The position numbers and the translations under genes were made by a program. Under the pieces are notes generated by a model that was not told where the DNA came from, searched no databases, and worked only from the letters and a program-made list of their open reading frames with translations. From an uncultured Roseburia sp. (GTDB lineage Bacteria > Bacillota > Clostridia > Lachnospirales > Lachnospiraceae), in assembly GCA_934292805.1 (NCBI GenBank), contig CAKQXQ010000076.1, positions 1 through 6,306 of the forward strand: a stretch of DNA of 6,306 nucleotides, written 5' to 3'. Shown piece by piece: positions 1 through 6,240 of this stretch. The stretch's first letter is position 1. Each line of letters begins with the position of its first letter.

Positions 1-369
1 ACCTACCTTCGGTGCTGAAATTGCATCCTGCATCGTGCTCCGCTGCATTAATGAGATCTTTCTCCCCGATACCATTGAAAAAGATGCAACCACAGTGATA
101 ACTCCCAATCCACCGGTCTGGATCAGAAGCAAGATCACTGCCTGGCCGAACGCCGACCAGTAACTTCCTGTATCCACGACTACAAGTCCTGTCACACAGA
201 CAGCTGATGTCGCAGTGAATAGAGTTTTATCAAATGGTGTCACAACTCTGGCAGAGGATGAGATCGGAAGCATTAAAATGAGTGCTCCAAGTAATATCAC
301 ACCTGCAAATCCAAATGCGATCATCTCAAAAGATGACATTTTCTTTTTTTTACGGACAAGTTCCGGCAT
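1..369 (-). CDS. ktrB: KtrB/TrkH-family potassium uptake channel subunit (N-terminal part, runs off window)
   Basis: This is the membrane, ion-conducting subunit of a Trk/Ktr potassium uptake system; such subunits normally work with a cytosolic nucleotide-binding partner (KtrA/TrkA), which is not in this window. The frame is open for 123 residues from an ATG to the window edge, about a quarter of the usual ~450 residues. After a lysine-rich start (KKKK at 7-10) comes a first membrane helix at about 16-36. A pore-loop segment follows at about 52-62 (TATSAVCVTGL), which matches the first selectivity-filter repeat with its VTGL signature, and then VVDTG and a second helix at about 74-97 with QTGGLGV. 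These elements and the RKISLMQR stretch look more like Bacillus KtrB than long Proteobacterial TrkH; this comparison is from memory. An AGGAG site 7 nt upstream favours this ATG over the one at residue 11. The gene starts 32 bp after the exporter, so co-transcription is likely. Confidence 0.9.
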   Translation of the reverse strand, partial: MPELVRKKKKMSSFEMIAFGFAGVILLGALILMLPISSSARVVTPFDKTLFTATSAVCVTGLVVVDTGSYWSAFGQAVILLLIQTGGLGVITVVASFSMVSGRKISLMQRSTMQDAISAPKVG

Positions 370-401
370 ATCAGTTCTCCTCTTTTTCTGATGCTTTCAT
401 T

Positions 402-2144
402 TTATTTGTGGAACTGCATATTATAAAGCTTTTCATAAGTTCCTTTCCTAGCCATCAGTTCTTCATGTGTTCCTGATTCTTCGATACCTTCCTCGGAAAG
501 TACCAGAATCTTCTCGGCATTTTTTATTGTGGAAAGTCTGTGTGCGATCACAAAAGTGGTACGGTTTTTGGCAAGCTTCTCCAAGGAATCCTGTACTACT
601 TTTTCACTTTCATTATCAAGTGCTGAGGTTGCCTCGTCAAAAATGAGGATCGGAGGATTTTTCAAAAATACCCTTGCGATCGACAGACGCTGCTTCTGTC
701 CTCCGGAAAGCTTAATACCACGCTGTCCGATATCTGTCTCGTATCCGTTCGGCAGGGACATGATAAACTCATGTGCATTGGCGTTTTTTGCTGCCTCGAT
801 CACTTCTTCCCTGGTTGCATCCGGTTTTCCGTAACGGATATTATCATAAACCGTTCCGACAAACAGATAGACATCCTGCTGCACCATACCAATATGATCT
901 CTTAAACTTTTCAGCGTCACATCGCGGACATCGATTCCATCAATCCTCACTGCACCGCCTGTCACATCATAAAATCGTGGAATAAGAGAACAAAGTGTAC
1001 TCTTTCCTGCTCCTGAAGACCCGACAAGTGCCATATATGCTCCTGCCGGAACATTCAGACTGATATGATTTAATACTTTTTCCGTATTCTCTTCATACTG
1101 GAAAGAAACATCGTCGAATGTGATATCACCTTTTACATCCTTAAGTTCCACTGCATCTTTTTTGTCTTCAATATCCGGCTGGATAGCAAGGATCTCCTGA
1201 AAACGTTCGAATCCACTGTATCCATTCTGGAACTGCTCTGTGAAATCAATGAGGGTGCGGACCGGATCTGTAAAAACACTGATATAAAGCACAAACGTCA
1301 CAAGATCGCTGACATTTATCATTCCTTTGGCGATTAAGATCGTTCCGGTTAAAATAACACTGACCTGGATAAGCGTTGTAAATGCACCAAGCCCTGCCTG
1401 ATAACTTCCCATATAAAAATAGCTGTTCTTCTTTGCTTTTAAAAATCCATCATTTCCATGTCTGAACTTTTCATTTTCAATCTCTTCATTGGCAAAAGAC
1501 TTTACAACACGGATCCCGGATAAATTATCCTCGATCTGAGCGTTAATGTCTGCGATTTTCACACGGTTTTCCCGGAATGCCACACGCATTTTACGGTTTA
1601 AAAGAAATGCATAAGCAAGCATAAACGGAAGGATCGCAAATGCTGCAACAGCCAGCATCGGACTGATATTGACCAGAATAATAAATGCACCTGCGATTTT
1701 GATCACGGAAAGGATGATATTCTCCGGTCCATGATGCATCAGCTCACTGATGTCAAAAAGATCCGTCGTGATACGGCTCATCAGCTGTCCTACCTTCTGA
1801 TCATCATAAAACGAAAATGATAATTTCTGATAATGTGCAAAAATCTCCGCACGCATGTCATATTCGATCCTCGCACCCATAACATGCCCATAATTGCAAA
1901 TGTAAAACTTGCTGTAGCAATCCACTGCTACCAATACCAACAGTCCGATTCCAATATATAATGCCTGATGAAGAATCTCTTCCGGCTCATGGTACACCAG
2001 ATTATATGTTACATACCGGACTACTAACGGGATGATCAGTGCAACTGCCGCAGACAGCGTCGCAAAAAACATATCTGTCCAGAATACCCGCATATATGGT
2101 TTGTAATAAGAAAGCATTTTCTTTATATTTCCACTCTTTTTCAT
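402..2144 (-). CDS. ABC-type multidrug/lipid exporter half-transporter (membrane domain plus ATPase)
   Basis: This 580-residue protein is a complete type IV (MsbA/BmrA-like) exporter half-transporter, expected to dimerise in the cytoplasmic membrane and expel drugs, lipids or peptides; the sequence does not reveal the substrate. Residues about 1-310 form the membrane domain with roughly six helices. Its intracellular loops carry FYDDQKVGQLMSR (about 112-124) and NLSGIRVVKSF (about 207-217), both typical of the family. The ATPase domain has an A-loop Tyr at about 350, Walker A GSSGAGKST (375-383), Q-loop Gln at about 422, signature LSGGQKQR (479-486), Walker B ILIFDE (499-504), SALD (507-510) and the switch His (535). 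All are intact, so it should be active. I chose the ATG at 2144 because AGGAGG lies 4 nt upstream. The frame continues to a GTG at 2225, but those extra codons cross an inverted repeat and have no good site. Only one half-transporter is present, so a homodimer is the simplest reading. Confidence 0.95.
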   Translation of the reverse strand: MKKSGNIKKMLSYYKPYMRVFWTDMFFATLSAAVALIIPLVVRYVTYNLVYHEPEEILHQALYIGIGLLVLVAVDCYSKFYICNYGHVMGARIEYDMRAEIFAHYQKLSFSFYDDQKVGQLMSRITTDLFDISELMHHGPENIILSVIKIAGAFIILVNISPMLAVAAFAILPFMLAYAFLLNRKMRVAFRENRVKIADINAQIEDNLSGIRVVKSFANEEIENEKFRHGNDGFLKAKKNSYFYMGSYQAGLGAFTTLIQVSVILTGTILIAKGMINVSDLVTFVLYISVFTDPVRTLIDFTEQFQNGYSGFERFQEILAIQPDIEDKKDAVELKDVKGDITFDDVSFQYEENTEKVLNHISLNVPAGAYMALVGSSGAGKSTLCSLIPRFYDVTGGAVRIDGIDVRDVTLKSLRDHIGMVQQDVYLFVGTVYDNIRYGKPDATREEVIEAAKNANAHEFIMSLPNGYETDIGQRGIKLSGGQKQRLSIARVFLKNPPILIFDEATSALDNESEKVVQDSLEKLAKNRTTFVIAHRLSTIKNAEKILVLSEEGIEESGTHEELMARKGTYEKLYNMQFHK

Positions 2145-2178
2145 AAATCCTCCTGCCCTTGTTTTTTTCGAAGCATAA

Positions 2179-2214
2179 TATAAGACTGATACATTATCCT
2201 GTATCAGTCTTATA
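2179..2214. repeat. Perfect 15-bp inverted repeat in the exporter leader (candidate operator or RNA hairpin)
   Basis: The arms are TATAAGACTGATACA (2179-2193) and TGTATCAGTCTTATA (2200-2214), a perfect 15-bp match separated by 6 bp (TTATCC). The repeat lies between the exporter promoter candidate and its ribosome binding site, and the site at 2149-2154 is outside the stem. No T-run follows either arm, so a standard intrinsic terminator is unlikely. Two half-sites with a short spacer, just downstream of a promoter of an efflux-type gene, fit an operator for a dimeric repressor such as a TetR- or MarR-family protein. No regulator gene is present in the window to support that. In RNA the same sequence could fold as a stable hairpin near the 5' end of the message. 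The repeat is certain; its role is inferred. Confidence 0.85.
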
Positions 2215-2231
2215 GAAATATACACTGTTTA

Positions 2232-2259
2232 ATTTTAGACTCAAATAACAAATTGTCAA
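2232..2259 (-). promoter_or_regulatory. Candidate sigma-A promoter for the exporter-ktrB unit
   Basis: Read on the minus strand there is a perfect -35 box TTGACA (2259-2254), a 16-bp spacer, and TAAAAT (2237-2232), which matches five of six consensus -10 bases. Transcription would start near 2225 and give a leader of about 80 nt that contains the inverted repeat at 2179-2214. The -35 box begins only 8 bp after the stop codon of the binding-protein gene. A weaker alternative pair, TTGAGT (2244-2239) and TATATT (2222-2217), also with 16-bp spacing, would start inside the repeat. This is pattern matching only. Confidence 0.6.
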
Positions 2260-2267
2260 GAGATTCC

Positions 2268-3170
2268 TTACTGTGCATCCGGTGCTTGGGACACATCGCT
2301 TCCAAAATATTTTACAGAAAGCTCGGATAATGTTCCATCTGCCCGCAATTCTTCGAGTGCCTGATTGATCGCAGCACGTAAATTGTCTGATGCAGCACCC
2401 TTACGAAGAGGAATGGCTACTTCGGAAGCATCATCCGTAAGTGCTGCGATTTTAATTTTTGCATCCGGATGTGCCTTCATATAATCATAATATGTCAGCT
2501 CTGCATTTAATGTTGCATCGATCCTGCCTGATAATAATAATTCAAATGTCTGATTTAAATCATCTACTCCTGTCACATCTGCACCATACTTTTCTGCTAA
2601 TTCTGCATATGTGCTGGAAATTGTATTGGCTGTATGTTTTCCATTCAAATCTTCAAAAGACTGAATCTCTTCATTATCTTCTTTTACAATAATTGCTGTG
2701 CGGTTATAAGCATATGGTTCTGTAAAATCATACTTTTGGGCACGCTCTTCTGTAATATCCACACCGTTTACTACAATATCATAGCGTCCTGCATCCATTC
2801 CTGCGAAAAGTCCATCCCATTCGCCTTCGACGAAGGTTGCTTTCACACCCAGCTTTTCTGCGATCGCCTTTGCAACTTCAACATCATAACCAACCAGCTC
2901 ATCATTTTCGTCATGATAAGTCCATGGTGACCATGTTCCTTCCATTGCAACTACGATTTCTCCCTTTGCTTTTATCTGTGCAAGCTGGTCATCCACTGCT
3001 TCTGCACTGTCTGATCCTGCTTCTGTTACATCAGTACTGTCTGTTGTGTTTTCTATGGTACCTGCTGCATTGGAATCTGTATTCTGTGCCTTACTGCCAC
3101 AGCCTGCAAGTGCAAATGTTCCTGTCAGCATTGCTGCTGTTAAGATCACGCTTACGAATTTCTTCTTCAT
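2268..3170 (-). CDS. Amino acid ABC transporter solute-binding lipoprotein (family 3)
   Basis: This 300-residue protein captures the substrate for the importer encoded just upstream. A lipoprotein signal peptide is plain: MKKK, a hydrophobic stretch, then LAGC (21-24) with Cys24 as the lipid attachment site, so it should sit on the outer face of the membrane. A Ser/Thr/Asp/Ala-rich linker (about 25-62) leads to the bilobed binding domain. Hallmarks are GYDVEVAKAIAEKLG (94-108), WDGLFAGMDAGRYD (118-131) and GVDITEERAQKYDF (136-149); Arg143 lines up with the Arg that holds the ligand carboxylate in HisJ-type proteins. The overall look and the partner permease suggest cystine or another polar amino acid, but the Asp at 138 is reminiscent of arginine-binding proteins, so substrate is open. 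There is an AAAGGAG site 9 nt upstream of the ATG. The gene is last in its operon, behind a hairpin-containing spacer. Family is certain, substrate is not. Confidence 0.95.
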   Translation of the reverse strand: MKKKFVSVILTAAMLTGTFALAGCGSKAQNTDSNAAGTIENTTDSTDVTEAGSDSAEAVDDQLAQIKAKGEIVVAMEGTWSPWTYHDENDELVGYDVEVAKAIAEKLGVKATFVEGEWDGLFAGMDAGRYDIVVNGVDITEERAQKYDFTEPYAYNRTAIIVKEDNEEIQSFEDLNGKHTANTISSTYAELAEKYGADVTGVDDLNQTFELLLSGRIDATLNAELTYYDYMKAHPDAKIKIAALTDDASEVAIPLRKGAASDNLRAAINQALEELRADGTLSELSVKYFGSDVSQAPDAQ

Positions 3171-3200
3171 AATATGTTACTCCTTTTTTACGCTATATTC

Positions 3201-3226
3201 GATAAACGCGGTTTCCCGCTTTTATC
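3201..3226 (-). other. Intercistronic hairpin with GAAA tetraloop
   Basis: On the transcribed (minus) strand the RNA reads GAUAAA-A-GCGG-GAAA-CCGC-G-UUUAUC: a 6-bp outer stem, one A/G mismatch, a 4-bp GC stem and a GNRA-class GAAA loop. It occupies the middle of the 76-bp gap between the ATPase and binding-protein genes and ends about 15 nt before the binding-protein ribosome binding site (3180-3186). No U-run follows, so it does not look like an intrinsic terminator. The likely role is as a 3' end stabiliser or processing element that adjusts binding-protein expression relative to the permease and ATPase; that is inference from known ABC importer operons. Confidence 0.75.
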
Positions 3227-3246
3227 CTGCTATGCTTTCTGGTTCT

Positions 3247-3978
3247 CTATTCATAATGCTGTAAGAACTCTCTTGTTCTCGCTTCTTTTGGATTTTCAAA
3301 AATCTGTTTTGTCTCTCCTGCCTCTACGACCTGCCCCTGCTCCATAAACAAAACCTTTGTGGAAACATTTCTCGCAAAGCGGATCTCGTGTGTTACAACA
3401 AGCATGGTTCTTCCTTCTGCCGCAAGCTTTCTCATTACTTCAAGTACTTCAATTGTAAGTTCCGGATCAAGTGCAGACGTCGGTTCATCAAAATAAATGA
3501 TCTCCGGTTCTGTCGCAATGGCTCGTGCGATCGCAACTCTCTGCTGCTGTCCACCGGACAGCTGATCCGGATAATAATCATATCGGTCAGAAAGCCCTAC
3601 TTTATCAAGAGCTGCCCTTCCAATTTCTCTGGCTCTTCCTTTTGGCATTTTTCTTGCAATGACAAGACCCTCTGTCACATTCTCTAATGCCGTCTTATTT
3701 GCAAACAGATTAAATCCCTGAAATACAAATGCTGTTTTTTTACGGATCGCTGCGATCTCCTTTTTTGATACCTTTGCAAGATTTATATGTTCTCCATCAA
3801 AAACCATCTCACCGGCATCTGATTTTTCCAGAAAATTCATGCATCGTAAAAGAGTTGTTTTTCCGGCACCGCTTGGTCCTAAAATCGCCACAACATCTCC
3901 CTTTTCCACATGAAGATCCACCCCTTTTAAAATCTCTGCACCATCAAAATACTTCTTTACCTGTTTTACATCTAACAT
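3247..3978 (-). CDS. Amino acid ABC transporter ATP-binding protein
   Basis: This 243-residue cytoplasmic ATPase powers the amino acid importer and belongs to the GlnQ/HisP/TcyC group, whose length it matches. Visible motifs are Walker A GPSGAGKTT (34-42), Q-loop FVFQGFNLF (84-92), signature LSGGQQQR (140-147), Walker B IIYFDEP (160-166), D-loop SALD (168-171) and the switch His197 in VVTHE. All catalytic residues are intact. I chose the ATG at 3978: it gives the family-standard start MLDVKQVKKYF, lies 1 bp after the permease stop codon, and has a weak AAGGGA 7 nt upstream, so translation is probably coupled to the permease. An in-frame ATG at 3999 and a TTG at 4023 would overlap the permease and lack a convincing ribosome binding site. 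The substrate is set by the binding protein and permease, not by this subunit. Confidence 0.95.
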   Translation of the reverse strand: MLDVKQVKKYFDGAEILKGVDLHVEKGDVVAILGPSGAGKTTLLRCMNFLEKSDAGEMVFDGEHINLAKVSKKEIAAIRKKTAFVFQGFNLFANKTALENVTEGLVIARKMPKGRAREIGRAALDKVGLSDRYDYYPDQLSGGQQQRVAIARAIATEPEIIYFDEPTSALDPELTIEVLEVMRKLAAEGRTMLVVTHEIRFARNVSTKVLFMEQGQVVEAGETKQIFENPKEARTREFLQHYE

Positions 3979-3979
3979 G

Positions 3980-4654
3980 CTAGTTTCCCTTCTTTCCATA
4001 GAAAGCCAGCTTCTTTTCTCCAAAATTCTGTAACTTTGTCAATACCGTACAGAACATCAGGTATATAAAACCAACTTCTAAATACAATGCCAGTGGTTCA
4101 TATGTTCTTGCAACAATCTTCTGTGTTGCCATAAACATCTCCGCAACTGTAATATTTGCTGCAAGTGAAGTATCTTTGACCATCGAGATCAGAGAATTGC
4201 ACAAAGATGGAAAAGCGATACGGATTGCCTGCGGCAGCACAATTCTTCGCATAATCTGCATATAAGACATTCCTACACAGTATCCGGCTTCCATCTGTCC
4301 TTTAGGCACTGCCTCTAATGCTGCCCGGACTACTTCTGCACAATATGCACCCTCATTAATAGAGAATACGATCACAGCGGATGGAAATGGCGGTAATACA
4401 ATTCCAAGATTCGGAAGTCCGTAAAAAATTACAAACAGCTGGACTAAAAGCGGAGTTCCACGGATAATCCATATGTAAAATCTGGCAAATTCTTTCAATA
4501 TTTTTATATTTGCAAACTGTACCATTGCCAGTGCAACTGCAATGATCATAGCAAACGTAAAAGATATCACAGTAAGCGGGATTGTGACCGACAGACCCGG
4601 TATCAGAATTTTCGTAAAAGAATCTGTAATAATCTGAATTAATCGCTCACTCAT
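3980..4654 (-). CDS. Polar amino acid (probably cystine-type) ABC transporter permease
   Basis: This 224-residue membrane protein forms the translocation path of the importer, probably as a homodimer because only one permease gene is present. It has about five hydrophobic helices, with the first at about 15-46. ARFYIWIIRGTPLLVQLF (57-74) and FYGLPNLGI (77-85) are typical of the HisM/GlnP family. The cytoplasmic EAA loop that docks the ATPase is at about 122-141 (E122, A123, G128, I138, L140, P141). From memory, the stretch NSLISMVKDTSLAA (153-166) and the neighbouring segments match E. coli YecS/TcyL and Bacillus TcyB, cystine permeases, better than glutamine or histidine permeases. The start is backed by AGGAGG at 4671-4666, 11 nt upstream, which is slightly long. 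It is the first gene of the permease-ATPase-binding protein operon. Confidence 0.95.
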   Translation of the reverse strand: MSERLIQIITDSFTKILIPGLSVTIPLTVISFTFAMIIAVALAMVQFANIKILKEFARFYIWIIRGTPLLVQLFVIFYGLPNLGIVLPPFPSAVIVFSINEGAYCAEVVRAALEAVPKGQMEAGYCVGMSYMQIMRRIVLPQAIRIAFPSLCNSLISMVKDTSLAANITVAEMFMATQKIVARTYEPLALYLEVGFIYLMFCTVLTKLQNFGEKKLAFYGKKGN

Positions 4655-4703
4655 AAATCTTTTCGCCTCCTCGTTTAATTCCTACTAAGCACGTGTGATT
4701 TAT

Positions 4704-4733
4704 AGGATAACATATTTTGTTATTCATCGTCAA
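4704..4733 (-). promoter_or_regulatory. Candidate promoter for the amino acid importer operon
   Basis: On the minus strand TTGACG (4733-4728, five of six consensus bases) is followed by an 18-bp spacer and TATCCT (4709-4704, four of six), which is preceded by TGT to make an extended -10 element. Transcription would start near 4697, leaving a leader of about 43 nt before the permease ATG, too short for a T-box or a typical riboswitch. The -35 box lies 10 bp after the MATE stop codon. TATAAA (4704-4699) is a better -10 match but sits 23 bp from TTGACG, outside normal spacing. Confidence 0.45.
4707..4723. repeat. Short dyad overlapping the importer promoter
   Basis: ATAACA (4707-4712) and TGTTAT (4718-4723) form a perfect 6-bp inverted repeat with a 5-bp A/T spacer. 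It covers most of the spacer and part of the -10 box of the candidate importer promoter, where a repressor could block RNA polymerase. The region is very A/T-rich, so a chance match is quite possible, and no regulator is identified. Confidence 0.35.
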
Positions 4734-4743
4734 ATTTTATTTT

Positions 4744-6102
4744 TTAACATTTTCTGTTTTCAAACCCATACACCCATTTTCCCCGCAAAAATAAAACAAG
4801 AAAAATGACCGAACTAATACTCCAGGTCAGCGGATACGCCCAGAAGATCACGCGGATATCCGGAATAAAATGAACCGTAACCGTGATATAGCTTACTCGG
4901 AACAGACACCATACGCACAGCATGACAATCATCGGAACCGATGCATTGCCTGAACCACGGAGTACTGCGGCGATACAGTGTGAAAATGCCAGCAGAAAAT
5001 AGAATATCGCAATCGTTCTCGACTGCATAACTCCATAATGTACTACATCCGGTTCACTGTTAAAGGCTGCAATAAGCACCGGTGCGGCTGTATAAATCAC
5101 AACTCCGATCAATTCTGCAATGATGATCGAACAGAGAACGCCAAATCTCGCTCCTTTTTTTGCACGGTCATATTGCTTTGCACCAAGATTCTGGCTGACA
5201 AAGGTAGTAAGTGCCATTGTAAAACAGGTAACCGGCAAAAAGGCAAATCCTTCAATCTTGGAGTAAGAACCGCAGCCTGCCATCGCCATTTTTCCGAATG
5301 CATTGATATTCGTCTGCACAAAAACATTTGCAATGGCGATCACAGAATTCTGAAAACCGGACGGCACACCATTTTGAATGATCTGCCACAGCATCTGTCT
5401 GTCAAAACGGATTTTATTTAACTGAAGCCTATATTCTTCTTTTACCCTAAGCAGATGGAGCAGGCATAAAAACGCACTGATAAACTGGGAAATATCGGTT
5501 GCAAAAGCCGCTGCTCCTACTCCCATACCAAGACCTGAAATAAAGAAAATATCAAGTACTACGTTAATGCATGAAGAAATGATCAGATAAATAAGCGGAT
5601 GACGGCTGTCACCAACCGACTGTAAAATCCCGACAAAAATATTGTACATGATCACTCCGATAGAACCTGCAAAATAGGTTCGGAAATATGTAATTGATTC
5701 TGGAAGCACATCCGAAGGTGTCCCCATCAGCACCAGGATCTTCGGTGCTAAAATCATGCCAATCACCGTCAATGCGATTCCCGCAGCCAGGCCAAACGCA
5801 ACCGTTGTGTGGATCGCCTTTTCCAGATTTTTTCTATCCTTCGCCCCATAATATCTTGCTATAACAACGCCTGCACCCATTGCGATACCATTGATAAATC
5901 CGACCATCAGAAAAATCAGATTGCCGGATGAACTGACTGCAGCCAATGCATTACTTCCAAGATAATTTCCTACGATCAGTGAATCTGCTGTATTATATAA
6001 TTGCTGAAATAAATTTCCAAGAAACAGTGGGATTGCAAATAAAATAATTTTTCTGGAAATGCTTCCATCTGTCATTCTTGTTTTATCTTCTGTTCTCATC
6101 AT
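4744..6102 (-). CDS. MATE-family multidrug/cation antiporter
   Basis: This is a complete integral membrane efflux pump of the MATE family that would use a sodium or proton gradient to expel cationic drugs or metabolites; its natural substrate cannot be read from the sequence. At 452 residues with about 12 hydrophobic helices it has the family's normal length. The two homologous halves are visible: IPLFLGNLFQQLYNTADSLIVG (24-45, with Pro25 and Asp40) is echoed by GVPSGFQNSVIAIANVFV (245-262); VVIARYYGAKD (79-89) by TTFVSQNLGAKQ (299-310); and GDSRHP (164-169) by RGSGNASVP (382-390). Start choice: a GAGGAA site precedes tandem ATG codons at 6102 and 6099, and either could be used. The frame extends to a GTG at 6153, but that lies beside the predicted transcription start and has no ribosome binding site. 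The gene has its own promoter candidate and is followed after 89 bp by the importer operon, with no terminator in between. Confidence 0.95.
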   Translation of the reverse strand: MMRTEDKTRMTDGSISRKIILFAIPLFLGNLFQQLYNTADSLIVGNYLGSNALAAVSSSGNLIFLMVGFINGIAMGAGVVIARYYGAKDRKNLEKAIHTTVAFGLAAGIALTVIGMILAPKILVLMGTPSDVLPESITYFRTYFAGSIGVIMYNIFVGILQSVGDSRHPLIYLIISSCINVVLDIFFISGLGMGVGAAAFATDISQFISAFLCLLHLLRVKEEYRLQLNKIRFDRQMLWQIIQNGVPSGFQNSVIAIANVFVQTNINAFGKMAMAGCGSYSKIEGFAFLPVTCFTMALTTFVSQNLGAKQYDRAKKGARFGVLCSIIIAELIGVVIYTAAPVLIAAFNSEPDVVHYGVMQSRTIAIFYFLLAFSHCIAAVLRGSGNASVPMIVMLCVWCLFRVSYITVTVHFIPDIRVIFWAYPLTWSISSVIFLVLFLRGKWVYGFENRKC

Positions 6103-6156
6103 TACTTCCTCGTATCTTTTTCTTCTCCGTGCTCTGTCTCCAATAATAGGCACTAT

Positions 6157-6188
6157 CTATAGTATAGTTTTTATTCGTGTAAAATCAA
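6157..6188 (-). promoter_or_regulatory. Candidate promoter, with overlapping dyad, for the MATE gene
   Basis: On the minus strand TTGATT (6188-6183), a 16-bp spacer and TATACT (6166-6161) form a reasonable sigma-A promoter, with four of six and five of six consensus bases. The start would be near 6154, giving a leader of about 50 nt. The -10 box lies inside a short perfect dyad, CTATA-C-TATAG (6167-6157), which could be a repressor site or could simply reflect a TATA-type sequence. Confidence 0.5.
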
Positions 6189-6240
6189 CAAGTTTTGAGT
6201 ATTAAGAGATTTGGATTGAACAAAATCTGGAGTTACATAA

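Noticed and set aside
2145..2225. N-terminal extension of the exporter to a GTG at 2225.
   Set aside because: The extension encodes the inverted repeat and A-rich leader and starts at the predicted transcription start. The ATG at 2144 has a strong AGGAGG site and gives a normal family N-terminus.
3979..4023. Longer ATPase start (ATG 3999 or TTG 4023) overlapping the permease.
   Set aside because: No good ribosome binding site precedes them, and ABC ATPases of this group normally begin a few residues before the first beta strand, as they do from 3978.
4655..4743. T-box or SAM riboswitch before the amino acid importer.
   Set aside because: The gap is only 89 bp, with no conserved T-box sequence or multi-helix structure visible.
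5038..5421. Plus-strand open frame of 127 codons inside the MATE gene.
   Set aside because: It lies wholly antisense to a well-conserved transporter, has no family features, and its Cys/His-rich composition is typical of a reverse-strand shadow. The same holds for the other plus-strand frames over the importer and exporter genes.
6103..6153. MATE start at a GTG at 6153.
   Set aside because: It would begin at the predicted transcription start without a ribosome binding site, adding an Arg-rich tail atypical of the family. GAGGAA followed by tandem ATG codons at 6102/6099 explains the start better.
6207..6228. AGATTT/AAATCT inverted repeat between the partial upstream gene and the MATE promoter, considered as a terminator.
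   Set aside because: The stem is only 6 A/T-rich base pairs with a 10-nt loop, and no T-run follows on either strand.
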